Assembly: GCA_023430685.1 (NCBI GenBank)
Contig: JAEYZH010000021.1
Span: forward strand, 1-18,750
Direction: 5' to 3'
DNA length: 18,750 nt
Source of the DNA: Pseudomonadota bacterium
GTDB lineage: Bacteria; Pseudomonadota; Gammaproteobacteria; Xanthomonadales; Rhodanobacteraceae
In this document: piece after piece, positions 1 through 6,214 of the stretch
How positions within the stretch are numbered: the stretch's first letter is position 1
Layout: every line of letters begins with the position of its first letter
Position numbers and translations under genes: made by a program
The notes under the pieces: model-generated
Seen by the model: the letters and a program-made list of their open reading frames with translations, nothing else
What the model was told of the DNA's origin: nothing
Database searches by the model: none

Positions 1-594
1 GCGGATCTCGCGGAAGTTGAACAGCTTCTCGTAGTAGTCCGACCACTTCTGCATGTTGCCGAAGTAGAGGTTGTGCGTGAGGTGGTCGATGAAGGTCAGT
101 CCGTAACCCTTCGGCTGCGCATCCGCGCCTTCGATCGCCTGGTACTCGTTCGCGTAGACATCGCCCTCGCGCGGCACCAGGTACAGCATGCAGTCGCCGA
201 TGCCCTTGACCACGGGCACCTCGATCGCGCGCGAATGCGCCTTGTGCGTGACCGGCTCGCCGCCGTTTTCGAGCACCTTGCGCTCGACTTCGCCCACCGG
301 CTTCGTGAAGCGCACCGCGAAGCCGCAGGCGCAGGGGCCGTGCGTGGCGGCGAAATCGGCAGCGAACGAATCGGGATCCTCGTTGACGAGGAAGTTGACG
401 CCGTTCTGGCGATACACCGTGATCGGGCGCGTGCGGTGGCGCAGCACCGCGCTGAAGCCCATGCGTTTGAACAGCGCATGCAGTTCGGCGCCCTGCCCGG
501 CAGGCGCGGCGAATTCGACGAACTCGAAACCGTCGATCCCCATCGGATTCTCGAACGTGGTGACCTGCATGCCGAGGTTGGGCTGGGCGTTCAT
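1..594 (-). CDS. hppD: 4-hydroxyphenylpyruvate dioxygenase, partial (N-terminal 198 residues)
   Basis: This enzyme converts 4-hydroxyphenylpyruvate to homogentisate in tyrosine degradation; it is a cytosolic non-heme Fe(II) enzyme. The start ATG is at 592-594 with a GGAGA ribosome binding site about 8 nt upstream. The remaining C-terminal part lies beyond position 1, so the window holds 198 codons of a family that is usually about 350-370 residues. The visible part is the N-terminal vicinal-oxygen-chelate domain plus the beginning of the catalytic domain. The segment FIDHLTHN at residues 168-175 contains His171, which by family knowledge is the first of the three iron ligands; the other two would be off-window. 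The gene is divergent from a MarR regulator and has a near-consensus promoter with an internal palindrome. Lineage-wide similarity of the readable peptide (for example NPMGIDGFEFVEF near the start) makes the assignment firm. Confidence 0.95.
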   Translation of the reverse strand, partial: MNAQPNLGMQVTTFENPMGIDGFEFVEFAAPAGQGAELHALFKRMGFSAVLRHRTRPITVYRQNGVNFLVNEDPDSFAADFAATHGPCACGFAVRFTKPVGEVERKVLENGGEPVTHKAHSRAIEVPVVKGIGDCMLYLVPREGDVYANEYQAIEGADAQPKGYGLTFIDHLTHNLYFGNMQKWSDYYEKLFNFREIR

Positions 595-675
595 CGTGCA
601 TCTCCGGCTGGCGTTGCGTGGAAGCGGCCTGGCGACCGCCGCGCGCCGATGATCCGGCAACGCGCGAGGCCGCAT

Positions 676-704
676 GTTATAGTTTCAAATGAAACCAATA
701 TCAA
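676..704 (-). promoter_or_regulatory. sigma-70-type promoter of hppD
   Basis: Read on the minus strand, this is a -35 TTGATA (699-704), a 17-bp spacer (682-698) and a -10 TATAAC (676-681). Both hexamers match the consensus at 5 of 6 positions and the spacing is optimal. The predicted transcript would start near 668-670 and leave an untranslated leader of roughly 75 nt before the hppD ATG. On the opposite strand TATAGT at 678-683 could serve as a -10 for the divergent marR, but no good -35 accompanies it. Confidence 0.75.
682..695. promoter_or_regulatory. 14-bp palindromic operator, probably for the adjacent MarR regulator
   Basis: The sequence GTTTCAAATGAAAC is a perfect inverted repeat of GTTTCA/TGAAAC around two bases. 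It sits wholly within the spacer between the -35 and -10 of the hppD promoter and 22 nt upstream of the marR start codon. MarR-family dimers commonly bind short palindromes of this kind, and occupancy here would block RNA polymerase on hppD and probably autoregulate marR. The palindrome is seen directly; the identity of the binding protein is inferred from position. Confidence 0.7.
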
Positions 705-717
705 GGCACGCCGCCGC

Positions 718-1158
718 ATGGCCACCCACGCGCCGCTCGAACTCGAACGCTTTCTCCCCTACCGGCTGTCGATCCTGTCCAATCGCGTCAGCCAGGCGAT
801 CGCGCGCGAGTACCAGCAGCGCTTCGAGCTCTCGATGACCGAGTGGCGGGTGATGGCCGTGCTCGCGCGCTTCGACGGCGACGGGCTGTCGGCAAGTGCA
901 GTCGCCGGACACACCGAGATGGACAAGGTCGCGGTCAGCCGCGCGGTCACGCGCCTCGCCGCGGCAGGGCGCGTGACCCGCCGTGCGCATGAAGGCGACA
1001 AGCGCCGCTCGGTGCTGCGCCTGACCGCAGCCGGATGGAAGGTGCACGACGCGATCGCGCCACTCGCGCGCGCGCACGAGCGCGCGATGCTCGCCGAACT
1101 CGACGATGACGACCGCCGCGCGCTCGCGCGCATCCTCGACAAGCTGGCGCCGGTTTGA
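718..1158 (+). CDS. MarR-family transcriptional regulator, likely repressor of tyrosine catabolism
   Basis: A 146-residue cytosolic winged helix-turn-helix protein of normal MarR length. The start at ATG 718 is chosen because the protein then begins just before the first dimerisation helix (LERFLPYRLSILSNRVSQAIA, about residues 9-29). AAGG lies about 11 nt upstream, and earlier in-frame sequence overlaps hppD. The segment around residues 41-55 (MTEWRVMAVLARFDG) is the typical MarR lead-in. DKVAVSRAVTRLAAAGRV (about 69-86) is the recognition-helix region, and HEGDKRRSVLRLT (about 90-102) is the beta-wing. It is divergent from hppD with a palindrome between them, which suggests control of hppD, perhaps in response to an aromatic acid. 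The family has tyrosine-catabolism regulators, but I cannot assign this one to a named orthologue. Confidence 0.93.
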   Translation: MATHAPLELERFLPYRLSILSNRVSQAIAREYQQRFELSMTEWRVMAVLARFDGDGLSASAVAGHTEMDKVAVSRAVTRLAAAGRVTRRAHEGDKRRSVLRLTAAGWKVHDAIAPLARAHERAMLAELDDDDRRALARILDKLAPV

Positions 1159-1162
1159 GGCA

Positions 1163-1265
1163 GGGAATGGGGAACGGGGAATAGATGCAGCCGGTCGGCG
1201 CACCCTGGCCGGCACGAGCTCCGCCCGACGATTCCCTATTCCCTATTCCCGATTCCCGATTCCCC
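1163..1265. repeat. inverted GGGAATN-heptamer element, copy A
   Basis: Three tandem heptamers of the form GGGAATN (1163-1183; the second reads GGGAACG) face five tandem heptamers in the opposite orientation (ATTCCCN, 1231-1265), with 47 nt of unrelated sequence between them. The arms can pair into a long stem. The element fills the gap between the convergent marR and POT transporter genes, ending one base before the transporter stop codon, so the hairpin could act as a bidirectional terminator or stabilise 3' ends. A second copy lies at 6109-6206. Similar heptamer blocks are scattered through genomes of Xanthomonas relatives. Confidence 0.8.
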
Positions 1266-1266
1266 G

Positions 1267-2769
1267 CTACTTGACCCCATGCATGAGCCGCTGGATCAGC
1301 GGCGCGATCAGGAACAGCAGCACGCCGGGGATCACGAGCGCCCAGAAGCCGAAGGTGTAGCCCGACAGCGCCGAGTCGACGCTCATGCCGGTTTCTCCGC
1401 TGACGTGGCTCGCGAAGATGCCCGACAGGTTGTTGCCGATGCCGGTCGAGAGGAACCAGCCGCCCATCGCGAAGCCGACGAGCTTGGTCGGCGCGAGCTT
1501 GGTCGTCATCGACAGGCCGATCGGCGACAGGCAGAGCTCGCCGATCGACTGGATCACGTAGACCATGAACAGCGTCCAGAACGGGATCTTGCCCGCGTCG
1601 CTGACCAGGCTCGAGAGCGCGAACATCAGCAGCAGGAACGCGAGTCCGTTGAAGACGAGGCCGAGGCCGAACTTGCGCGGGATCGACGGGTTGTTGCGGC
1701 CCATCCGGATCCACAGCCAGGCCAGCAGCGGCGCGAACGTGATGATCGCGATCGAGTTGACCGACTGGAACCACGCGACCGGGAAGATCCAGTCGCCGAA
1801 CGCGCGGTCCACGATGTTCTGCGCGAGGAAGTTGAACGAACTGCCGGCCTGCTCGAAGAACATCCAGAACAGCACGTTGAACGCGAAGATGATCAGCATC
1901 GCGATCGTCTTGTCGCGAGCGACCTTGCCTTCGCGGATGCCCTCGACCAGCAGCATCACGCCGAGCCCGATGAACATCGCCGACAGGATCCACTGCAGCG
2001 AGCTGGCGCCCATCGAGAGCAGGAAGTAGATCAGCGGGATCGCGACCAGCGCGCCGACGACGGTCATCACCACGCGCCCGAGGCCTTCGGCATCCTGCGG
2101 CGGGCGCCCGATGCCCTCGAGCTGGCGACGCCCGAACCAGAACCAGACCAGGCTCAGCAACATGCCGATGCCCGATGCGATGAACACGACCTTGTAGGCC
2201 GGCATGCCGGGCTGGCCACCGAGCATGCGCTCGGCCAGCCATCCGGTCAGCAGCGGCGCGAGCATCGCGCCGAGGTTGATGCCCATGTAGAAAAGCGTGA
2301 AACCCGAGTCGCGGCGTTCGTCGCCGCGCGTGTACAGCATGCCGACCATCGTCGAGATGTTCGGCTTGAACAGGCCGTTGCCCGCGATGATCGTCGCGAG
2401 CCCGAACTTGAACACGTTTTCGTCCGGCATCGAGATCATGAACAGGCCGGCGGCCATGATCACCGCGCCGACGAGGATCGATCGCTGGTAGCCGATCACG
2501 CGGTCCGCGACGTAGCCGCCGAAGATCGCCGCCGCGTAGACGAGCGCGAGGTAGGCGCCATACGTCTGGTTCGCGGGCGCTTCGCCGGTACCGCTGCCGC
2601 CGTGGAACTGCGCGACGATGTAGAGCACGAGCGCCCAGCGGATCCCGTAGAACGCGAAGCGTTCCCAGAATTCGGTCATGAACAGCATCCACAGCGGGCG
2701 TGGATGCCCGAGCATCTGCCTGAATTCCGGCAGCTGCTGCTCCGGCACGTTGGTCGCGGCTCCGCTCAT
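1267..2769 (-). CDS. POT/PTR2-family proton-dependent oligopeptide transporter
   Basis: A 500-residue inner-membrane protein of the proton-coupled di/tripeptide permease family (major facilitator superfamily), which imports short peptides. The signature ExxERF is present as E33-F-W-E36-R37-F38, followed by FYGIRWALVLYIV in the first transmembrane helix; this motif couples proton and peptide in the family. Many hydrophobic helices follow to the C-terminus, consistent with 12-14 membrane segments and a normal length. The start at 2769 is preferred because a GAAGGGG site lies about 9 nt upstream; an in-frame ATG 48 nt earlier at 2817 would add 16 residues without membrane character. It lies 125 nt downstream of kynA on the same strand, so co-transcription is possible, with a hairpin in between. 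A role in feeding peptide-derived aromatic amino acids to the neighbouring dioxygenases is inferred from context only. Confidence 0.92.
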   Translation of the reverse strand: MSGAATNVPEQQLPEFRQMLGHPRPLWMLFMTEFWERFAFYGIRWALVLYIVAQFHGGSGTGEAPANQTYGAYLALVYAAAIFGGYVADRVIGYQRSILVGAVIMAAGLFMISMPDENVFKFGLATIIAGNGLFKPNISTMVGMLYTRGDERRDSGFTLFYMGINLGAMLAPLLTGWLAERMLGGQPGMPAYKVVFIASGIGMLLSLVWFWFGRRQLEGIGRPPQDAEGLGRVVMTVVGALVAIPLIYFLLSMGASSLQWILSAMFIGLGVMLLVEGIREGKVARDKTIAMLIIFAFNVLFWMFFEQAGSSFNFLAQNIVDRAFGDWIFPVAWFQSVNSIAIITFAPLLAWLWIRMGRNNPSIPRKFGLGLVFNGLAFLLLMFALSSLVSDAGKIPFWTLFMVYVIQSIGELCLSPIGLSMTTKLAPTKLVGFAMGGWFLSTGIGNNLSGIFASHVSGETGMSVDSALSGYTFGFWALVIPGVLLFLIAPLIQRLMHGVK

Positions 2770-2801
2770 GCGGCTGTACCCCTTCGATGACTGGTGATCG
2801 G

Positions 2802-2820
2802 CGCGTGCCGGTGGCACGCG
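2802..2820. other. perfect GC hairpin in the kynA-POT gap
   Basis: CGCGTGCC and GGCACGCG form an 8-bp perfect stem with a 3-nt GGT loop. It lies 33 nt upstream of the POT transporter start on the minus strand, and no T tract follows on either strand. It may be an mRNA-stabilising or attenuating structure between kynA and the transporter gene rather than a simple intrinsic terminator. Confidence 0.45.
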
Positions 2821-2894
2821 GCCGACGAGATTTACCGGCTGGCGCCAGCCGCGTCAACGCGAATCGGGCAAACCGATGTGACGCATCGCAACAA

Positions 2895-3752
2895 TCAGGC
2901 GCTGCCGATGTGCGTGCGCACGTCCAGCAATTCGGGGAAGAACACGAGGTCGAGCGCCTTGCGCAGGAAACCGACGCCCGAAGAACCGCCGGTGCCGCGG
3001 CGGTAACCGATGATGCGCTCCACCGTCTTCATGTGGCGGAACCGCCAGAGCTGGAAGTTCTCCTCGATGTCCACCAGCTGCTCGCACAGGTGGTATTCGG
3101 GCCAGAACGCGCGCGGATCTTCGTAGATGCGCCGGAACACCGGCAGCAACGCAGGCGCGCGCTCGTGCGGCGCGGTCACGTCGCGCGCAAGCAGTTCGGG
3201 GGGCACCTGGTGCCCGCGGCGTGCGAGATAGCGCAGCACCTCGTCGTACAGGCTCGGTGCCTCGAGCGTCTCGCGCAGCTGCGCCTGCGAAGGCGGATCG
3301 TGCTCGAACACCCGCAGCATGTCCGCATTCTTGTTGCCGAGCAGGAACTCGATCATGCGGTACTGGTGCGACTGGAACCCCGAGGCGGGTCCGAGCACGT
3401 GGCGGAATTCGAGGTATTCCGACGGCGTCAGCGTCGCGAGCACGCCCCACTGCGCGAACAGCTGCTGCTGCACCTGCTTCACGCGCGCGAGGATCTTCAA
3501 CGTCGAATCGACATCATCCTCGCGCAGGCGCAGGATCGCGGCACGCAATTCATGGATCATGAGCTTGAGCCAGAGTTCGGCGACCTGGTGCTGCACGATG
3601 AACAGCATCTCGTCGTGGTGCGGCGGGTCGCTCAGCGGCTTCTGCGCCGACAGCAGCAGTGGCAGTTGCAGGTAACCGCCGTAGGTCGTGCGATCTCGCA
3701 GGTCCAGTTCGATGCCCTGCTCCAGTGCGCGCAGGTTGTGCGATTCGGTCAT
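2895..3752 (-). CDS. kynA: tryptophan 2,3-dioxygenase
   Basis: This heme enzyme oxidises L-tryptophan to N-formylkynurenine, the first step of the kynurenine pathway, in the cytosol as a homotetramer. The 285-residue product matches the bacterial family in length. Residues known in the Xanthomonas campestris enzyme occur at the same numbers: His55 in FIVQHQVAELW, Tyr113 and Arg117 in EYLEFRH, the proximal heme ligand His240 in RFRHMKTVERIIG, and Thr254 in RRGTGGSSG. The start at 3752 is supported by this exact numbering; the upstream Shine-Dalgarno (GGGA) is weak. The gene is divergent from the E1-alpha gene, and the POT transporter lies downstream on the same strand. No kynureninase or formamidase is visible in the window. 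Confidence 0.97.
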   Translation of the reverse strand: MTESHNLRALEQGIELDLRDRTTYGGYLQLPLLLSAQKPLSDPPHHDEMLFIVQHQVAELWLKLMIHELRAAILRLREDDVDSTLKILARVKQVQQQLFAQWGVLATLTPSEYLEFRHVLGPASGFQSHQYRMIEFLLGNKNADMLRVFEHDPPSQAQLRETLEAPSLYDEVLRYLARRGHQVPPELLARDVTAPHERAPALLPVFRRIYEDPRAFWPEYHLCEQLVDIEENFQLWRFRHMKTVERIIGYRRGTGGSSGVGFLRKALDLVFFPELLDVRTHIGSA

Positions 3753-3764
3753 TGCGGATCCCAG

Positions 3765-3780
3765 GGTTCCGGAACGAACC
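3765..3780. promoter_or_regulatory. nested palindrome upstream of kynA, possible operator
   Basis: GGTTCCGGAACGAACC contains the perfect 10-bp palindrome GTTCCGGAAC (3766-3775) and also an outer GGTTC/GAACC inverted repeat. It starts 13 nt upstream of the kynA start codon, in the kynA leader or promoter region. The sequence symmetry is seen; a regulatory role is a guess. Confidence 0.3.
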
Positions 3781-3943
3781 AGTCTAACGCCAAGCGGCGA
3801 TGTTGCGCCGAGTCTTGCGGACCTGCGGGCGTCTTGCTTACTGTTCGACATTCCCTCGCCGGGCCCGCGCCGATGGCCCGCGACGCGTCCCGCCCGACAT
3901 CGGCGCCGCGTCCCGCGCGTGATCGCGCCCGCGAGCCTGCAAC

Positions 3944-3948
3944 GGAGG
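3944..3948 (+). promoter_or_regulatory. ribosome binding site that fixes a TTG start for E1-alpha
   Basis: GGAGG lies 5 nt before TTG at 3954-3956. No ATG or GTG occurs in frame nearby with a comparable site, and the protein homology begins here. This decides the rare start codon of the E1-alpha gene. Confidence 0.7.
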
Positions 3949-3953
3949 CTGTC

Positions 3954-5033
3954 TTGTCCATCGCCGCAACTTTCGAGATCGAATTCCTCCAGTACCTCGA
4001 CGCCGAGGGCAAGCTGGTGCGTGACGACCTGCCCGCGATCGCGCGCGACGTGCGCGAGCTGGTGGCGCTCTACAGGCAGATGCTGTTCGTGCGCGTGTTC
4101 GACGCGAAGGCGGTCGCGCTGCAGCGCACCGGCAAGCTCGGCACCTACGCCTCGTGCCTCGGCCACGAAGCCGCGCACATCGCGATCGGCAGCGCGATGC
4201 AGGAGGACGACGTGTTCGCCCCGATGTACCGCGAGTACGGCGCGCAGTTCATCCGCGGCGTCAAGCCACGCGAGGTGCTGCTCTACTGGGGCGGCGACGA
4301 ACGCGGCAGCGATTTCTCCGGCCCCGCGCACGATTTCGCGTGGTGCGTGCCGATCGCGACGCAGTGCCTGCATGCGGCTGGCGCGGCGCTCGCGTTCAAG
4401 CTGCGCGGCGAACCGCGTGTCGCGGTGACGGTGGTCGGCGACGGCGGTTCGTCCAAGGCCGACTTCAACAGCGCGATCAACGTGGCCGGCGCGATGCAGC
4501 TGCCGCTGGTCGCCGTGATCGTCAACAACCAGTGGGCGATCTCGGTGCCGCGCAAGGCGCAGACCGGGGCGAAGACGCTCGCGCAGAAAGGCATCGCGGC
4601 CGGGCTCGAATGCCTGCAGGTCGACGGCAACGACCTGATCGCGATGCGCAGCGCGATGGACCACGCGATCAAGCGCGCGCGTCACGGCCATGGCGGGATG
4701 GTGATCGAGGCGGTCACCTATCGCCTGTCCGACCACACCACCGCGGACGACGCGCGTCGCTACAGGGCCGACGACGAGGTGAAGGCCGCGTGGCAGCGCG
4801 AGCCGCTCAAGCGCCTCAAGGCCTATCTCGTCGGCCTCAACGCGTGGACCGACAAGGAAGAGGAAGACTGGAAGGCCGACTGCGCGCAGCGCGTCGATGC
4901 CGAGGTCAATGCGTACCTCGAAACGAAATCGCAACCGGTCGAGGCGATGTTCGACTACACCTGGGCCGAATTGCCCGCCGACCTCGCCGCGCAGCGCGCG
5001 CAGGCACTCGGCGCGGACAAGGCGCCGCACTAA
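3954..5033 (+). CDS. 2-oxoacid dehydrogenase E1 component, alpha subunit (branched-chain or pyruvate type)
   Basis: A 359-residue thiamine-diphosphate subunit of an alpha2beta2 E1 that decarboxylates a 2-oxoacid and acylates the lipoyl arm of E2. The ThDP/Mg2+ motif runs from G162-D163-G164-G165 through N176 to the paired N191-N192, followed by QWAISVP. The loop that carries the conserved His and phosphorylation-loop residues in the family is YRLSDHTTADDARRYR, with His261 and Asp266. The TTG start is chosen for its GGAGG site 5 nt upstream and because it places the N-terminus at MSIAATFEIEFLQYLDAEG; the open frame upstream is non-coding and antisense to kynA. It is the first gene of an E1a-E1b-E2 operon. 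HTTADD favours the branched-chain-type clade, but related genes in this lineage are often labelled pyruvate dehydrogenase, so the substrate is undecided. Confidence 0.92.
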   Translation: MSIAATFEIEFLQYLDAEGKLVRDDLPAIARDVRELVALYRQMLFVRVFDAKAVALQRTGKLGTYASCLGHEAAHIAIGSAMQEDDVFAPMYREYGAQFIRGVKPREVLLYWGGDERGSDFSGPAHDFAWCVPIATQCLHAAGAALAFKLRGEPRVAVTVVGDGGSSKADFNSAINVAGAMQLPLVAVIVNNQWAISVPRKAQTGAKTLAQKGIAAGLECLQVDGNDLIAMRSAMDHAIKRARHGHGGMVIEAVTYRLSDHTTADDARRYRADDEVKAAWQREPLKRLKAYLVGLNAWTDKEEEDWKADCAQRVDAEVNAYLETKSQPVEAMFDYTWAELPADLAAQRAQALGADKAPH

Positions 5034-5038
5034 ATTGC

Positions 5039-5090
5039 AGGAGCGCACCCTGTCCGCGACCTGCGCGGATCGCGCACAGGGTGCGCTCCT
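5039..5090. repeat. REP-like palindromic repeat in the E1-alpha/E1-beta gap
   Basis: AGGAGCGCACCCTGT (5039-5053) is the exact reverse complement of the segment at 5076-5090, around a 22-nt GC-rich centre. The right-hand end, read on the minus strand, begins GTAGGAGCG-like (TAGGAGCG), resembling the GTAG-headed repetitive extragenic palindromes of the Xanthomonas/Stenotrophomonas group. The element begins 5 nt after the E1-alpha stop and ends 18 nt before the E1-beta start, just ahead of its ribosome binding site. Confidence 0.75.
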
Positions 5091-5108
5091 ACCGGAGATA
5101 TCATCCCC

Positions 5109-6089
5109 ATGGCACAAATCACCCTGATCGAGGCCGTCACCCAGGCCCTCGCGTACGAGATGAAGGCCGACCCCGGCGTCGTCGTGCTCGGCGAGGACGT
5201 CGGCGTCAACGGCGGCGTGTTCCGCGCGACCGTCGGCTTGCAGGAGACATTCGGCGCCGACCGCGTGATCGACACGCCGCTGTGCGAAACGACGATCGCA
5301 GGCCTCACGGTCGGCCTCGCCGCGCAGGGCATGAAGCCGGTCGCCGAGGCGCAGTTCGAAGGTTTCATCTACCCGATGATGGAACACATCGCGTGCCATG
5401 CGGCGCGCCTGCGCACGCGCACGCGCGGTCGCATGACCTGCCCCGCGGTGTTCCGCGCGCCCTGGGGTGGCGGCATCCGCGCGCCCGAGCACCATTCGGA
5501 AGCGAACGAGCACCTGTTCACGAACATCCCGGGCATCCGCGTGGTGCTGCCGTCATCGCCCGGGCGCGCCTACGGCCTGCTGCTCGCCGCGATCCGCGAC
5601 CCCGACCCGGTCGTGTTCTTCGAACCCAAGCGCATCTATCGCCAGTACAAGGAAGAGGTGCCGGACGACGGCGAGGCGCTGCCGCTCGATGTCTGCTTCG
5701 TGCTGCGCGACGGCAGCGACGTGACGCTCGTGACCTGGGGCGCCCAGGTCAAGGAAACGCTGGAGGCCGCCGATGCGCTGGCCGAGCAAGGCATCAGCGC
5801 CGAAGTCATCGATGTCGCGACGCTGAAGCCGCTCGACTTCGACACGATCCACGAATCGGTGCGCAAGACCGGCCGTTGCGTGATCGTCCACGAGGCGCCG
5901 CGCACCGCCGGCTTCGGCGCCGAGATCGCCGCGCGCCTCGCCGACGAAGCCCTCTACGACCTGCTCGCACCGGTCGAACGCGTCACCGGCTACGACACCC
6001 ACATCCCGCTCTATCGCCTCGAAATGAAATACCTGCCCAGCGTCGAGCGTATCGTCGCCGCCACGATGCGCACGCTCGCCGCCAGCTGA
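5109..6089 (+). CDS. 2-oxoacid dehydrogenase E1 component, beta subunit
   Basis: A 326-residue partner of the E1-alpha subunit that completes the ThDP site at the alpha/beta interface. Visible motifs are G28-E29-D30-V31-G32, the cofactor-activating Glu60 in DTPLCETTIAG, QFEGFIYPMMEHI, and the active-site pair His128-His129 in EHHSEANEHLF. The C-terminal transketolase-like domain (about residues 195-320) is complete. Length is normal for the family. The start at ATG 5109 has a GGAGA site 10 nt upstream that lies just outside the palindromic repeat. It follows E1-alpha by 75 nt and precedes E2 by 125 nt, both gaps being repeat-filled. Which 2-oxoacid is used cannot be decided from the sequence. 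Confidence 0.95.
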   Translation: MAQITLIEAVTQALAYEMKADPGVVVLGEDVGVNGGVFRATVGLQETFGADRVIDTPLCETTIAGLTVGLAAQGMKPVAEAQFEGFIYPMMEHIACHAARLRTRTRGRMTCPAVFRAPWGGGIRAPEHHSEANEHLFTNIPGIRVVLPSSPGRAYGLLLAAIRDPDPVVFFEPKRIYRQYKEEVPDDGEALPLDVCFVLRDGSDVTLVTWGAQVKETLEAADALAEQGISAEVIDVATLKPLDFDTIHESVRKTGRCVIVHEAPRTAGFGAEIAARLADEALYDLLAPVERVTGYDTHIPLYRLEMKYLPSVERIVAATMRTLAAS

Positions 6090-6108
6090 GCTGGCTGCGA
6101 GCATGCGC

Positions 6109-6206
6109 GGGAATGGGGAATCGGGAATGGGGAATCGTTCAAGACGAAGCCGCCAACATCCCTTTCACCGCTCTTCCCGTTCCCGATTCCCCATTCCCGA
6201 TTCCCG
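6109..6206. repeat. inverted GGGAATN-heptamer element, copy B
   Basis: Four tandem heptamers GGGAAT(G/C) at 6109-6136 face five inverted TTCCC units at 6174-6206 (spacing 6-7 nt), enclosing about 37 nt unrelated to the centre of copy A. The element sits in the E1-beta/E2 gap and ends 8 nt before the E2 start codon, so a stem here would lie on top of the E2 translation initiation region. An in-frame ATG inside the left arm (6113) would add 34 low-quality residues to E2 if chosen. Confidence 0.8.
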
Positions 6207-6214
6207 GACTCGAC

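Noticed and set aside
73..717. Extended start for the MarR gene using upstream in-frame sequence
   Set aside because: The extension is antisense to hppD and has no family similarity. The protein begins naturally at ATG 718 with an AAGG site and intact MarR helices.
1163..1265. Heptamer arrays as a possible CRISPR or satellite array
   Set aside because: Units are 7 bp with no spacers and occur in inverted pairs. There are no cas genes in the window.
2802..2820. Hairpin between kynA and the POT gene as an intrinsic terminator
   Set aside because: The stem is perfect, but no T tract follows on either strand. It is kept as an unassigned hairpin.
947..2857. 636-codon minus-strand frame overlapping marR and the POT gene
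   Set aside because: It is a frame shadow of the POT gene and reads through the repeat element to give NRESGIGNRES-type artefacts. The POT gene is in another frame with full transporter features.
2787..3953. N-terminal extension of E1-alpha reaching back through kynA
   Set aside because: The extension is antisense to kynA, whose catalytic residues are all present. The TTG at 3954 with GGAGG 5 nt upstream matches the start of family homology.
4154..6214. N-terminal extension of E2 through the E1 genes
   Set aside because: This is out of frame with the real E1 genes and passes through the heptamer repeat. The lipoyl domain starts directly at ATG 6215.
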